64,000 bases of DNA from Maricaulis sp034659015 (GTDB taxonomy: Bacteria > Pseudomonadota > Alphaproteobacteria > Caulobacterales > Maricaulaceae): assembly GCA_034659015.1 (NCBI GenBank), contig JAYEGL010000001.1, positions 645,454 to 709,453 of the forward strand, given 5' to 3'. Shown piece after piece: positions 8,721-16,248 of the stretch. The notes below the pieces were generated by a model. That model made no database searches. It was not told the origin of the DNA and saw only the letters and a program-made list of their open reading frames with translations. Position 1 is the first letter of the stretch, and the number at the start of each line of letters is the position of its first letter. A program made the translations under genes and the position numbers.

Positions 8721-9749
8721 TTACTGGGTGTTCGCGCCGGGCTGCAGCCACGGCATGTCGGCGCGCAGTTCCGCACCGGTCTTCTCGATCGGGTGTTCCA
8801 GGTCCTTGCGCAGCAGGGCCTGGTATTGCGGCTTGCCGGCCTGGTTCTCGGTGATCCAGTCGCGGGCGAAGGTGCCGTCCTGGATGTCCTTGAGCACCTC
8901 GCGCATGCGGGCCCTGGTCTCGTCATTGATGACGCGCGGACCGGAGCGCAGATCGCCGTAGATGGCGGTTTCGGAGATGAATTCGTGCATCTTCGCCATG
9001 CCGCCCTCGTAGAGCAGGTCGACGATCAGCTTGAGCTCGTGCAGGCATTCGAAATAGGCCACTTCCGGCTGGTAGCCGGCCTCGACCAGGGTCTCGTAGC
9101 CGGCCATCACCAGCTCGGTCGTGCCGCCGCACAGCACGGCCTGCTCGCCGAACAGGTCGGTCTCGGTCTCTTCCGCGAAGGTCGTCTCGATGACGCCGGC
9201 CGTCGCACCGCCGATACAGGCCGTGTAGGCCAGCGCGCGTTCGCGCGCCTTGCCGGTGGCGTCCTGGTTGACCGCGAACAGGCAGGGCACACCGCGGCCG
9301 ATCTCGTATTCACGGCGGACCAGATCGCCCGGCCCCTTCGGTGCGACCAGGATGATGTCGGTATCGGCATCCGGCTGGACGCGGCCGAAATGCACCGAGA
9401 AACCGTGTGCGAACAGAACCGCATCGCCCTTGTCCAGATTGGGCGCCACCATGTCGCGATAGACCGCTTCATGGCTCATGTCGGGCGTCAGGATCGCAAT
9501 CACGTGCGCGGCCTTGGTGGCCTCTTCCGGCGTGGCCGTCTTCAGCCCGTCGGCCTTGGCCTTCCTTTCGCCGGCCCCGCCCGGACGGACGCCGACGATC
9601 ACGTCGCAACCCGAATCCTTCATGTTCATGGCGTGGGCGCGGCCCTGGCTGCCATAGCCGATGACCGCAATCGGTTTCGATTTGAAGTCGGTCGTATCGA
9701 CTTCGAAGGCGGCGCGCCGGGAAGTCTTGTTGGAAGCGGACGCGGTCAT
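8721..9749 (-). CDS. ilvC: Ketol-acid reductoisomerase
   Basis: Mg- and NADPH-dependent class I reductoisomerase converting acetohydroxy acids to dihydroxy acids. At 342 residues it has the short class I length. The Rossmann fold shows AVIGYGSQGRAHA, and the metal-binding helical domain shows TDLFGEQAVLCGG and AYFECLHELKLIVDLLYEGG. Its N-terminus carries about 15 extra residues (MTASASNKTSRRAAF) compared with the usual start. The ATG overlaps the ilvD stop by 4 bases. Confidence 0.97.
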   Translation of the reverse strand: MTASASNKTSRRAAFEVDTTDFKSKPIAVIGYGSQGRAHAMNMKDSGCDVIVGVRPGGAGERKAKADGLKTATPEEATKAAHVIAILTPDMSHEAVYRDMVAPNLDKGDAVLFAHGFSVHFGRVQPDADTDIILVAPKGPGDLVRREYEIGRGVPCLFAVNQDATGKARERALAYTACIGGATAGVIETTFAEETETDLFGEQAVLCGGTTELVMAGYETLVEAGYQPEVAYFECLHELKLIVDLLYEGGMAKMHEFISETAIYGDLRSGPRVINDETRARMREVLKDIQDGTFARDWITENQAGKPQYQALLRKDLEHPIEKTGAELRADMPWLQPGANTQ

Positions 9750-11479
9750 GCGTTGATCTCCTGCTTGGATGTATCTGTGTCAGTGGATGAGGCGGCGGCC
9801 GCAGCGTCGCTGCCGGCCGGGATGGTGACGGCGCCGCGCGAGGCCGATGAGACCAGCGCGGCGTATTTGGCGAACACGCCGCCGACGGATTTCGGCTCGG
9901 GGCGCACCCAGTCTTTGCGCCGGGCCGACAGGTCGGCCTCGACATCGATCTTGCGGGCGCCGACATCGATGCGGACGATGTCGCCGTTCTCGATCAGGCC
10001 GATCGGACCGCCGGCGGCGGCTTCCGGGCTGACATGGCCGATCACGAAACCCTTGGAGGCGCCGGAAAAACGGCCATCCGTGATCAGGGCGACGTCTTCG
10101 GACAGACCCTGGCCGACCAGGGCCGCGGTGACACCCAGCATTTCGCGCATGCCGGGGCCGCCCTTGGGGCCTTCATTGCGGATGATGACGATGTCGCCCG
10201 CCTTGATGCGGTTGTTCTCGATTTCCGCCCAGGCGGCCTCCTCGCTCTCGAAAACCCGGGCCGGGCCTTCCATGGCGGTGCGCGAGTGACCGGAGGTTTT
10301 CAGCACTGCGCCTTCCGGTGCCAGGTCGCCGTAGAGGATGCGGAAACCGCCATCGGGCTTCACCGGGTCGGCCACCGTCTTGATGACGCGCTGGTTCCTG
10401 GACTCGACGGCCTCGGCAGCTTCCTCGTGCAGGCTGCGGCCAGTCACTGTCGGCGTGTCGGCCAGCAGGCCGGCCTCGACCAGGCGCTGGGCGAACAGGC
10501 GCGTGCCGCCGGCCAGGAACATGTGGTGGGCCAGGAAGCGGCCGCCGGGCTTGAGGTCGGTGATCACCGGGGCGATGCCGGACACCTCGTCGAAAATGTC
10601 GATGGAGAAGGGCTCGCCTGCCTCCGCCGCGATGGCAGCCAGGTGCAGGATCGCATTGGTCGACCCTCCGCTGGCCGAGGCAGCGATCGCCGCGTTGCGG
10701 AGGGAAGCCGCGCTGACGAACTGCCTCGGCCGTGTTCCGGTTTTTGCCAGCTCCACGACCAGCCGGCCGCAGCGCGCTGCGGCTTCGGCCTTGTCGGGAT
10801 GGGGGGCGGGGATGTCGTTCACACCCATCGGCGACAGGCCCATGACCGAGAGGATGGTGGCCATGGTGTTGGCGGTGAACTGGCCGCCGCAGGCGCCGGC
10901 GCCGGGACAGGCGGCCTTCTCGACGGACTTCAGACCCTCGTCGTCCAACGTGCCGGCGGCGTGCGCACCGATGGCTTCGAACACGTCCTGGACGGACAGG
11001 TCCTTCTCGCCCAGGCGGCCGGGCATGATCGTGCCGCCGTAGAGGATGCAGCCGGGCACGTCCATGCGCGCCAGCGCCATGGCGGCGGCGGGGATGGTCT
11101 TGTCGCAGCCGACCAGGATGACCACGCCGTCCAGGCAGTGGCCGCGCACGGCCAGCTCGATCGAGTCGGCGATCGTCTCACGGGATATCAGCGAGGCGCG
11201 CATGCCTTCGGATCCCATCGAGATGCCGTCGGAGACGACGACCGTGTTGAAGTCGAACGGATGACCGCCGGCTTCGCGCACGGCTTCGCGCACCGGCTCG
11301 GCCAGATCGCCCAGATGCATGTTGCAGGGCGTCACCGTGGTCCAGGTGTTCACGACGCCGATCAGCGGCTTGTCGAAGTCGGCATCGTCCATGCCGGTGG
11401 CGCGCAGCATGGCGCGCGCGGCGGCGCGGGCCGGCCCCCTGGTGATCGCGTCAGACGTTTTTTTCGAACTCTGTGTCAT
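9746..11479 (-). CDS. ilvD: Dihydroxy-acid dehydratase
   Basis: Fe-S dehydratase giving the 2-oxo acids of Val and Ile. The 577 residues show the cluster cysteines in TPCNMHLGD, VGCDKTIPAA and CPGAGACGGQFTANTMA. I start at the ATG at 11479 (MTQSSKKTSDAIT). An upstream GTG at 11503 lies inside the 3' arm of the attenuator terminator and would add MCVERKAS, so it is unlikely. A GGAAAG sequence a few bases upstream can serve as the ribosome site. This is the first structural gene of the nine-gene operon and is directly controlled by the leader described at 11501-11709. Confidence 0.96.
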   Translation of the reverse strand: MTQSSKKTSDAITRGPARAAARAMLRATGMDDADFDKPLIGVVNTWTTVTPCNMHLGDLAEPVREAVREAGGHPFDFNTVVVSDGISMGSEGMRASLISRETIADSIELAVRGHCLDGVVILVGCDKTIPAAAMALARMDVPGCILYGGTIMPGRLGEKDLSVQDVFEAIGAHAAGTLDDEGLKSVEKAACPGAGACGGQFTANTMATILSVMGLSPMGVNDIPAPHPDKAEAAARCGRLVVELAKTGTRPRQFVSAASLRNAAIAASASGGSTNAILHLAAIAAEAGEPFSIDIFDEVSGIAPVITDLKPGGRFLAHHMFLAGGTRLFAQRLVEAGLLADTPTVTGRSLHEEAAEAVESRNQRVIKTVADPVKPDGGFRILYGDLAPEGAVLKTSGHSRTAMEGPARVFESEEAAWAEIENNRIKAGDIVIIRNEGPKGGPGMREMLGVTAALVGQGLSEDVALITDGRFSGASKGFVIGHVSPEAAAGGPIGLIENGDIVRIDVGARKIDVEADLSARRKDWVRPEPKSVGGVFAKYAALVSSASRGAVTIPAGSDAAAAASSTDTDTSKQEINA

Positions 11480-11500
11480 CGAAGCTTTCCGTTCGACACA

Positions 11501-11545
11501 CACGAAAAACCCCGCTCCGGATGTCCGGGAGCGGGGTTTTTCGTG
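11501..11545 (-). terminator. Attenuator terminator of the ilv-leu operon
   Basis: A perfect 18-base inverted repeat, CACGAAAAACCCCGCTCC at 11501-11518 against its complement at 11528-11545, has a 9-base loop. On the minus strand the G+C-rich stem is followed by TTTTTCGTG, a factor-independent terminator. It lies between the leader peptide stop (11566) and the ilvD ATG (11479), with nothing else to terminate. The stem is also followed by T residues on the plus strand, so it could work in both directions. The 5' arm can pair instead with a leader segment at 11586-11594, giving an antiterminator. Confidence 0.88.
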
Positions 11546-11594
11546 TCTGCCTTTGGTCTGGTTACCTAGTTGGCAGGCGCGTACGCCACTCCCG
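11526..11594 (-). promoter_or_regulatory. Predicted antiterminator pairing
   Basis: On the transcript, CGGGAGUGG (complement of 11586-11594, leader codons for Thr-Gly-Val just after the Leu/Val/Ile run) can pair with CCGCUCCCG in the 5' arm of the terminator (11526-11534), 9 pairs with one G-U. The same leader segment can instead fold back on the UCCCUCC just before it, near the Ile-Pro-Ser codons. This reproduces the 1:2, 2:3, 3:4 logic of ilv/leu attenuators. The pairing was worked out by eye and no folding energy was computed. Confidence 0.55.
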
Positions 11595-11709
11595 TTATGG
11601 AGGGAATAATAAGTACGAGTACGAGAAGAAGGAGGCCGAGCGACAGCACCCGCTCGCCCTGACGGGCAGCGGCCGGAAGAACCGGCTGGGTGATCGCGTT
11701 CATCGGCAT
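11566..11709 (-). CDS. ilvL: Branched-chain amino acid leader peptide (attenuator)
   Basis: Short open frame of 47 residues from the ATG at 11709 (or 45 from 11703) that ends 20 bases before the terminator stem. Its C-terminal half contains GLLLLVLVLIIPSITGV, an almost unbroken run of Leu, Val and Ile. The codons in this run include CTT, GTA, ATT and ATA, which are rare in this G+C-rich genome, as expected for control codons that sense charged tRNA. No strong ribosome site is seen, and a GTG at 11754 could extend it. The peptide probably has no function of its own; its translation decides whether ilvD-leuB are transcribed. The symbol is by analogy with enteric ilvL. Confidence 0.85.
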   Translation of the reverse strand: MPMNAITQPVLPAAARQGERVLSLGLLLLVLVLIIPSITGVAYAPAN

Positions 11710-11901
11710 GTCAGGGGTATCCCCGTTTCCTATTGCGCTGCAGCGTGACCGCACTCAATTGCGATTGCAACCCCCTAATTGGAAAATTTCTGCACATGCG
11801 CACGAAGCGTGGACGAATACGGCAATAAACGACCTGTGGACCCCGTTCTGCGAAACAGAATTCCAACGCTTCAAAACGCGCGTTTCGGGTTAGAATGGCG
11901 C
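11710..11901. promoter_or_regulatory. Divergent intergenic region: ilv leader and DUF454 gene
   Basis: These 192 bases must hold the ilv operon promoter (minus) and a promoter for the DUF454 gene (plus). The best minus-strand candidate is TTGAGT, a 17-base spacer, then CAATAG (about 11727-11755), whose -10 match is poor. No repressor site is obvious. I cannot fix a transcription start. Confidence 0.25.
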
Positions 11902-12273
11902 ATGATGTTTCGACTGGTGTGGCTTGGCTTCGGAGTTGTGTGCGTGGGACTGGCCTTTGCCGGGGCCGCCTTGCCCCTGTTGCCGACCACGCCCTTCCTG
12001 CTCCTGGCGGTCTTCGCCTTCGCGCGCAGCTCCAACCGCATGCATGACTGGCTGGTCTCCCACCGGCAGTTCGGACCCGTGATCCGGAACTGGCGCGAGC
12101 ATGGCAGTATCGACCGGCGCACGAAAATCGTGTCGGTTGCGGCGATGGCCGCAGCGCTCGTGCTGAGCTGGGCGCTGGATGTCCGCCCTTCGGTGATCGC
12201 CGTGCAGGCGCTGGTCCTGGCCGCCTCGGCCACTTTCATCCTGACGCGCCCGGACGGCCCCCGCCGGCCGTAA
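11902..12273 (+). CDS. DUF454 (YbaN-like) inner membrane protein
   Basis: Small membrane protein of 123 residues from the ATG at 11902. It has an N-terminal hydrophobic segment (LVWLGFGVVCVGLAFAGAA), the family signature PLLPTTPFLLLAVFAFARSS, a short polar part with HRQFGPVIRNWREHG, and two further hydrophobic stretches after residue 80. This order is typical of DUF454 proteins, whose role is unknown. The open frame extends upstream to 11779 but that part is not hydrophobic and not conserved. It is transcribed away from the ilv leader and followed by a long gene-free region. Confidence 0.85.
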   Translation: MMFRLVWLGFGVVCVGLAFAGAALPLLPTTPFLLLAVFAFARSSNRMHDWLVSHRQFGPVIRNWREHGSIDRRTKIVSVAAMAAALVLSWALDVRPSVIAVQALVLAASATFILTRPDGPRRP

Positions 12274-12357
12274 TCCATCTGCTTCGACATGATGGCGTGT
12301 TCAGCTTGCACGATATGCGGGCACAGTGTCTCAATTCCGGGCAATGCGCACGCAGTG

Positions 12358-12371
12358 GCAAAATTTTGCCG
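12358..12371. promoter_or_regulatory. Perfect 14-base palindrome GGCAAAATTTTGCC
   Basis: A perfect palindrome with an A/T core inside the 585-base region between the DUF454 gene and amt, about 490 bases before the amt start. A dimeric regulator site is a reasonable guess, but nothing identifies the protein. It superficially resembles a -24/-12 promoter, but the GG to GC spacing is one base short. Confidence 0.3.
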
Positions 12372-12567
12372 GAATCCCGTTGACCGGCCTTTCCGCACAC
12401 GCAGCAAATTTCAGCGCGGCATCCGATCATGTCGCGACTCTGTGGATTGAACTGCTGGCGGCTTCGGCCGCCAGCTCTTTTCCCCAGACTCGAATAATAT
12501 TGCGTACCAAGACGAAAATTCCGGCATTATAGGAAAATAATCCGGATTTACGACAATCGAAGAAATA

Positions 12568-12582
12568 TGTTGCGGTGCAGCA
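12568..12582. promoter_or_regulatory. Shared motif TGTTGCGGTGCAGCA upstream of amt
   Basis: Fourteen of these bases (TGTTGCGGTGCAGC) recur exactly at 21287-21300 upstream of gltDB, and TTGCAGTGCAGCA is found at 27445-27457 between gltB and ppa. All three sites are intergenic and two lie before ammonium-assimilation genes, so a common regulator is plausible. The rest of 12274-12858 contains no supportable gene. It also holds a small hairpin GCTGCG/CGCAGC at 12612-12627 and the GGGGGGA ribosome site of amt. Confidence 0.4.
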
Positions 12583-12858
12583 TGGTCTGTCATAGGGTTG
12601 TCAAATCACGAGCTGCGACAACGCAGCCGCAACACAGAGCGCCTTGATGGGATCCGTCGCTGCCGCAGGTAGCGTGGATCAGCCTTGTCCGGCGGGACGA
12701 ATATCCCGTCCTTGCGCGCAAATTCCGTGCACAGGTCCGATCCAGATCGACGACAAGCGGACTGTCCGCTGAAGGACGGTTCACCGCCTTGCGTCCGGCT
12801 GTGCGACGGCCGGCCGTCCGGCGGATTGAGGGATGGTTGCCAGAGCGGGGGGATCCCA

Positions 12859-14211
12859 ATGATTGGCACGACAAACACGCGGAAGACACTTCTTGGCGGA
12901 GCGCTTGCGGCGCTGGCCGCCGGCGCCTTGTTCGCCGGCCCGGCCCAGGCCCAGGTCTCCGAAGAAACCGCATTCGTATTCAACACACTTCTGTTTCTGA
13001 TCGGCGGCTTCCTTGTGATGCTGATGGCGGCCGGTTTCGCGATGCTGGAGGTCGGCTTCGTGCGCACCAAGCACGCCGCCGCGATCTGCCTGAAGAATAT
13101 CGCGCTCTATTCGATCGCCGGCCTGATGTTCTACCTGGTCGGCTACCAGGTCATGTATGGCGGCCAGACGCCCTGGTTCGGCATGCCCGCGATCTGGGGT
13201 CCGTCCGAAATCGCCAGCGACGCCGAGATTGCGCTGGACACCGGCTATGCCGCCGCGTCCGACTGGTTCTTCCAGATGGTCTTCGTGGCGACCGCGGCCT
13301 CGATCGTGTCCGGCACGATTGCCGAACGCGTCAAGCTCGGCCCCTTCTTCATCTTCGTGGTCGTCCTGACCGGCTTCATCTATCCCATCCAGGGCTCCTG
13401 GGAATGGGGCGCGGGATGGCTGGACAGCGAGTTCGGCTTCTCCGACTTTGCCGGATCCACCCTGGTCCACTCGACCGGCGGCTGGGCCGCCCTGGCGGGC
13501 GCAATCCTCCTGGGGGCCCGGACCGGCCGCTTCGGCCCGAACGCCACGCCGATGGTGCCGTCCTCGCTGCCGCTCGCCACGCTGGGGACCTTCATCCTCT
13601 GGTTCGGCTGGTTCGGCTTCAACGGCGCCTCCCAGCTCGCCATGGGTTCGGCCGCCGACGCCGTCGCGATCTCCCAGATCTTCGCCAATACCAACATGGC
13701 CGCAGCCGCAGGCGTGGTGACGGCCTACGTGCTCTCGCTGCTCATCGGCGGCGGCAAGGCCAATCTGGCCTACTGCCTCAACGGTGCCCTGGCCGGCCTG
13801 GTCTCGATCACGGCCGAGCCGCTGACGCCGACGATCATGCAGGCCATCGGCATCGGCGCCGTGGGGGCGGTGATCGCGACCTTCGGTGCGAAATTCCTGG
13901 AAGCGGTGCGGATCGACGACGTCGTCGGCGCCATTCCGGTCCACCTGTTCGCCGGCATCTGGGGCACGATGGCCGTGCCGCTGACGAATTCCGACGCCTC
14001 CTTCTTCGGCCAGGCGGTCGGGGTCGGTGCGATCGGCGCCTTCGTCTTCGTCGCCAGCTTCGTGGTCTGGCTGATCCTGAAAATCACGGTGGGCATTCGC
14101 CTGTCGCCGGACGCCGAGAATGTCGGGGGCGACCTGTCCGAACTCGGGCATCCGGCGGGCTCGATCTTCGCCGCGATCGACCCGGGAAAGCCGTCGGCCC
14201 CGGCGGAATAG
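12859..14211 (+). CDS. amt: Ammonium transporter
   Basis: Amt/MEP/Rh channel for ammonium in the inner membrane. The ATG at 12859 follows GGGGGGATCCCA. The first 30 residues form a signal peptide (LAALAAGALFAGPAQAQ), usual in this family, and about eleven hydrophobic helices follow. The channel histidines are expected near residue 204 (LVHSTGGWAALAG) and residue 362 (PVHLFAGIWGTM); FAMLEVGFVRTKHA and the internal LNGALAGLVSITAE are also typical. The length is 450 residues. No glnK lies next to it, although amt and glnK are usually linked; a TorF-like porin gene follows instead. Confidence 0.95.
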   Translation: MIGTTNTRKTLLGGALAALAAGALFAGPAQAQVSEETAFVFNTLLFLIGGFLVMLMAAGFAMLEVGFVRTKHAAAICLKNIALYSIAGLMFYLVGYQVMYGGQTPWFGMPAIWGPSEIASDAEIALDTGYAAASDWFFQMVFVATAASIVSGTIAERVKLGPFFIFVVVLTGFIYPIQGSWEWGAGWLDSEFGFSDFAGSTLVHSTGGWAALAGAILLGARTGRFGPNATPMVPSSLPLATLGTFILWFGWFGFNGASQLAMGSAADAVAISQIFANTNMAAAAGVVTAYVLSLLIGGGKANLAYCLNGALAGLVSITAEPLTPTIMQAIGIGAVGAVIATFGAKFLEAVRIDDVVGAIPVHLFAGIWGTMAVPLTNSDASFFGQAVGVGAIGAFVFVASFVVWLILKITVGIRLSPDAENVGGDLSELGHPAGSIFAAIDPGKPSAPAE

Positions 14212-14445
14212 CGGGGATCCCGGCCGGAGAGGCTGCCCAGGCGGCAGCCGAACCGGCCGGTGTGCCCGGGGCCGCCAAGCCGAAACCCCACAACACCGAC
14301 CCCGGCAGGGCATTCCGGTCCAGACCCGGCCCCCCTCCGGAACTCAAACCCGCGCCGGTCCGGCTGCGCGCAACAGGAAAGCTGCGCTCACGTCCCACCG
14401 GCCAAAGCCGGCGCAAGGCAACGCCACCTAACGAGGAGTAACGTC

Positions 14446-15111
14446 ATGAAAGCCAAGTTTCTCACTGCCGCCCTGGTCATCGGTGCCCTGACGGGCCCGG
14501 TCGCCGCCCAGACCGTCGAGGGCAATGTCGCCCTGACCACCAACTACGTCTTCCGCGGGATTTCCCAGACCGGTGACGGGCCGGCCGTGTCCGGCGGCTT
14601 CGACGTGGCCTCGGAGACCGGTCTTTATGCCGGTGTCTGGGGTTCGAGCGTCGACTTCTCCGACGACACCACGATGGAGCTCGACCTCTATGCCGGCTGG
14701 GGTTGGGAAGCCGGCGGCTTCGGCTTCGATGTCGGCGCGATCTACTATCTCTATCCCGACAGCCCGGACGGGCAGAACTTCGCCGAGATCTATGGCGGTG
14801 TCAGCCATGCGCTCGGCCCGTTCGAATGGGATGCGAGCCTGGCCTATTCGCCTGAATTCTACGGCGAGATCGGCCCGGGCTGGTACGGTTCCACCGGCCT
14901 GGCCCTGCCGCTCAACGACAATGTCTCGGTCGATGCCCGCATCGGCGTGAGCAAGTTCGACGACCTGTCCTCGGCCGATTACGAGGACTACCAGCTCGGC
15001 ATTTCCGGCACGGTGTTCGAGAATGTCGGCTGGGACATCCGCTATTTCAGCGCCTCCGATGGCGGGGATGACGGCGTGTTCGCCACCATCTCCCAGTCCT
15101 TCGGCGGCTGA
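14446..15111 (+). CDS. TorF-family putative porin (TIGR02001-like)
   Basis: Outer membrane beta-barrel protein of 221 residues. The ATG at 14446 follows ACGAGGAGTAACGTC, and a clear signal peptide ends AQTVEG. The mature start NVALTTNYVFRGISQT is the hallmark of the TorF/Gcw_chp family, and the protein ends in strand-like repeats with QSFGG. From memory, members of this family are often found beside amt/glnK genes, which fits its place 234 bases after amt. A role in small-nitrogen-compound uptake is inferred only from this context. The preceding gap holds no gene. Confidence 0.85.
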   Translation: MKAKFLTAALVIGALTGPVAAQTVEGNVALTTNYVFRGISQTGDGPAVSGGFDVASETGLYAGVWGSSVDFSDDTTMELDLYAGWGWEAGGFGFDVGAIYYLYPDSPDGQNFAEIYGGVSHALGPFEWDASLAYSPEFYGEIGPGWYGSTGLALPLNDNVSVDARIGVSKFDDLSSADYEDYQLGISGTVFENVGWDIRYFSASDGGDDGVFATISQSFGG

Positions 15112-15156
15112 CGCGAACGCGCGGCCCCCGCGGCGCAGACATGCGTCGTGCACGCG

Positions 15157-15184
15157 GCGGGCCCGGCCGGAAGGCCGGGCCCGC
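15157..15184. terminator. Hairpin between convergent genes
   Basis: A perfect 12-base stem, GCGGGCCCGGCC with loop GGAA and its complement, lies between the porin stop (15111) and the convergent lipoprotein gene (15196). No T run follows on either side, so termination is likely but not certain. Confidence 0.6.
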
Positions 15185-15195
15185 TTGCGCGTATG

Positions 15196-16248
15196 CTACG
15201 GACCGGGCGTGACTTCGACCCGGGTAATCCGCCCGTCCGACCCTACGGCCCAGCCGGCGGTTCCATCCGGCGCAAAGGCGATCGCGTGATGCCCGTCGAG
15301 CGCGGCCCAGTCGACCCAGATTTCCCCGCTGTTTCGCGAGATATCCGTGCCGTTCGGGCCGGTCGCGATCAGCGTATCGGGATGTCCGGGCAGGTGGGTG
15401 ACGGCCGAGCGATAGCCATGCGGCGGTTCCAGAGCGCCGTCCCAGCTGTTCCCCCCATCGTCGGACCAGGCGAAATTCCCAGCCGACCTTTCCTCGTCGG
15501 CAAAGTCGCCGCCGACCGCGACGATGCGTTCGCCCGTGGCGTCGACAGAGAAGACGCCCGCGCTCTCCCGTCCCGCGGCAAGCGGTGTATCGGCCACGCC
15601 CCAGCTCTCGCCGAAGTCGCAGCTGCGCAGCATGCGGGCCGTCTCGCCGCCGCCCGTGCCGATAAAGGCGCAGCCCGACGGCGTCAGCCCGATCGCGGAA
15701 TCCGACGCCGCAAAGCCGGCCTCGCCTTCCAGCGCCTCGGGCGTGTCCTCGGCCGGTCGCCAGGTCTCGCCGCCATCGCCGGTCAGCAGGATCAGGAAGC
15801 GGCCGTCCACCGGATCGGAAAACGCGATGCCGTACTGATCGTTCCAGAAGTCCATGCCGTCGAAGAAGGCCTGGCCGCTGGCATCTTCCCACACCGTCTG
15901 GAAGCTCTCGCCGCCATCATGGGTGACATAGAGCCGGGCCGGCTGGCCGGCGGTGGCGAAGACGGCGTGGTCGGCGTCGAAACTATGGACCGAGCGCAGG
16001 TCCAGCCCTTCGGCACCGGGAATGCGGGTCAGTGTCCAGGTTTGCCCGCCATCGACCGTGCGCAGGACCTGCCCGTCCGGCGCGCCGATCCAGGCGGTCT
16101 GCGCGTCGACCACGGCCAGGCCCCGCAGGCTGGCCGATGTGCCGCTGTCCTGCGGGATGATCTCCGCATCCAGCCGCACCGGCGGTTCCGGAGTGCAGGC
16201 GCAGGCCAGCAGGCCGGCGGCGAGGGCGGCAAGCGCGCCCTGCCTCAC
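15196..16248 (-). CDS. BNR/Ycf48-like beta-propeller lipoprotein
   Basis: The GTG at 16248 overlaps the stop of the upstream metalloprotease gene (GTGA), giving 350 residues. The N-terminus VRQGALAALAAGLLAC ends in a lipobox with the acylated Cys at residue 16. The rest shows repeated Asp-box or BNR-type turns: TVDGGQTWT, THDGGESFQ, TGDGGETWR, CDFGESWG, SDDGGNSWD. These are typical of a beta-propeller such as Ycf48-like or sialidase-like folds without proof of catalysis. It is probably anchored in an envelope membrane and acts with the coupled protease. Confidence 0.8.
   Translation of the reverse strand: MRQGALAALAAGLLACACTPEPPVRLDAEIIPQDSGTSASLRGLAVVDAQTAWIGAPDGQVLRTVDGGQTWTLTRIPGAEGLDLRSVHSFDADHAVFATAGQPARLYVTHDGGESFQTVWEDASGQAFFDGMDFWNDQYGIAFSDPVDGRFLILLTGDGGETWRPAEDTPEALEGEAGFAASDSAIGLTPSGCAFIGTGGGETARMLRSCDFGESWGVADTPLAAGRESAGVFSVDATGERIVAVGGDFADEERSAGNFAWSDDGGNSWDGALEPPHGYRSAVTHLPGHPDTLIATGPNGTDISRNSGEIWVDWAALDGHHAIAFAPDGTAGWAVGSDGRITRVEVTPGP

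Noticed and set aside
11480..11503. GTG start for ilvD at 11503
   Set aside because: It lies in the 3' arm of the attenuator terminator, so initiation there would be masked; the ATG at 11479 is conserved in position.
12313..12371. Sigma-54 (-24/-12) promoters for amt at about 12296 and 12357
   Set aside because: The GG to GC spacing is two bases too long in one and one base too short in the other.
14212..14445. C-terminal extension of Amt by frameshift (a proline- and alanine-rich frame after the stop)
   Set aside because: The 450-residue protein is already complete, and the sequence is low-complexity and unconserved.
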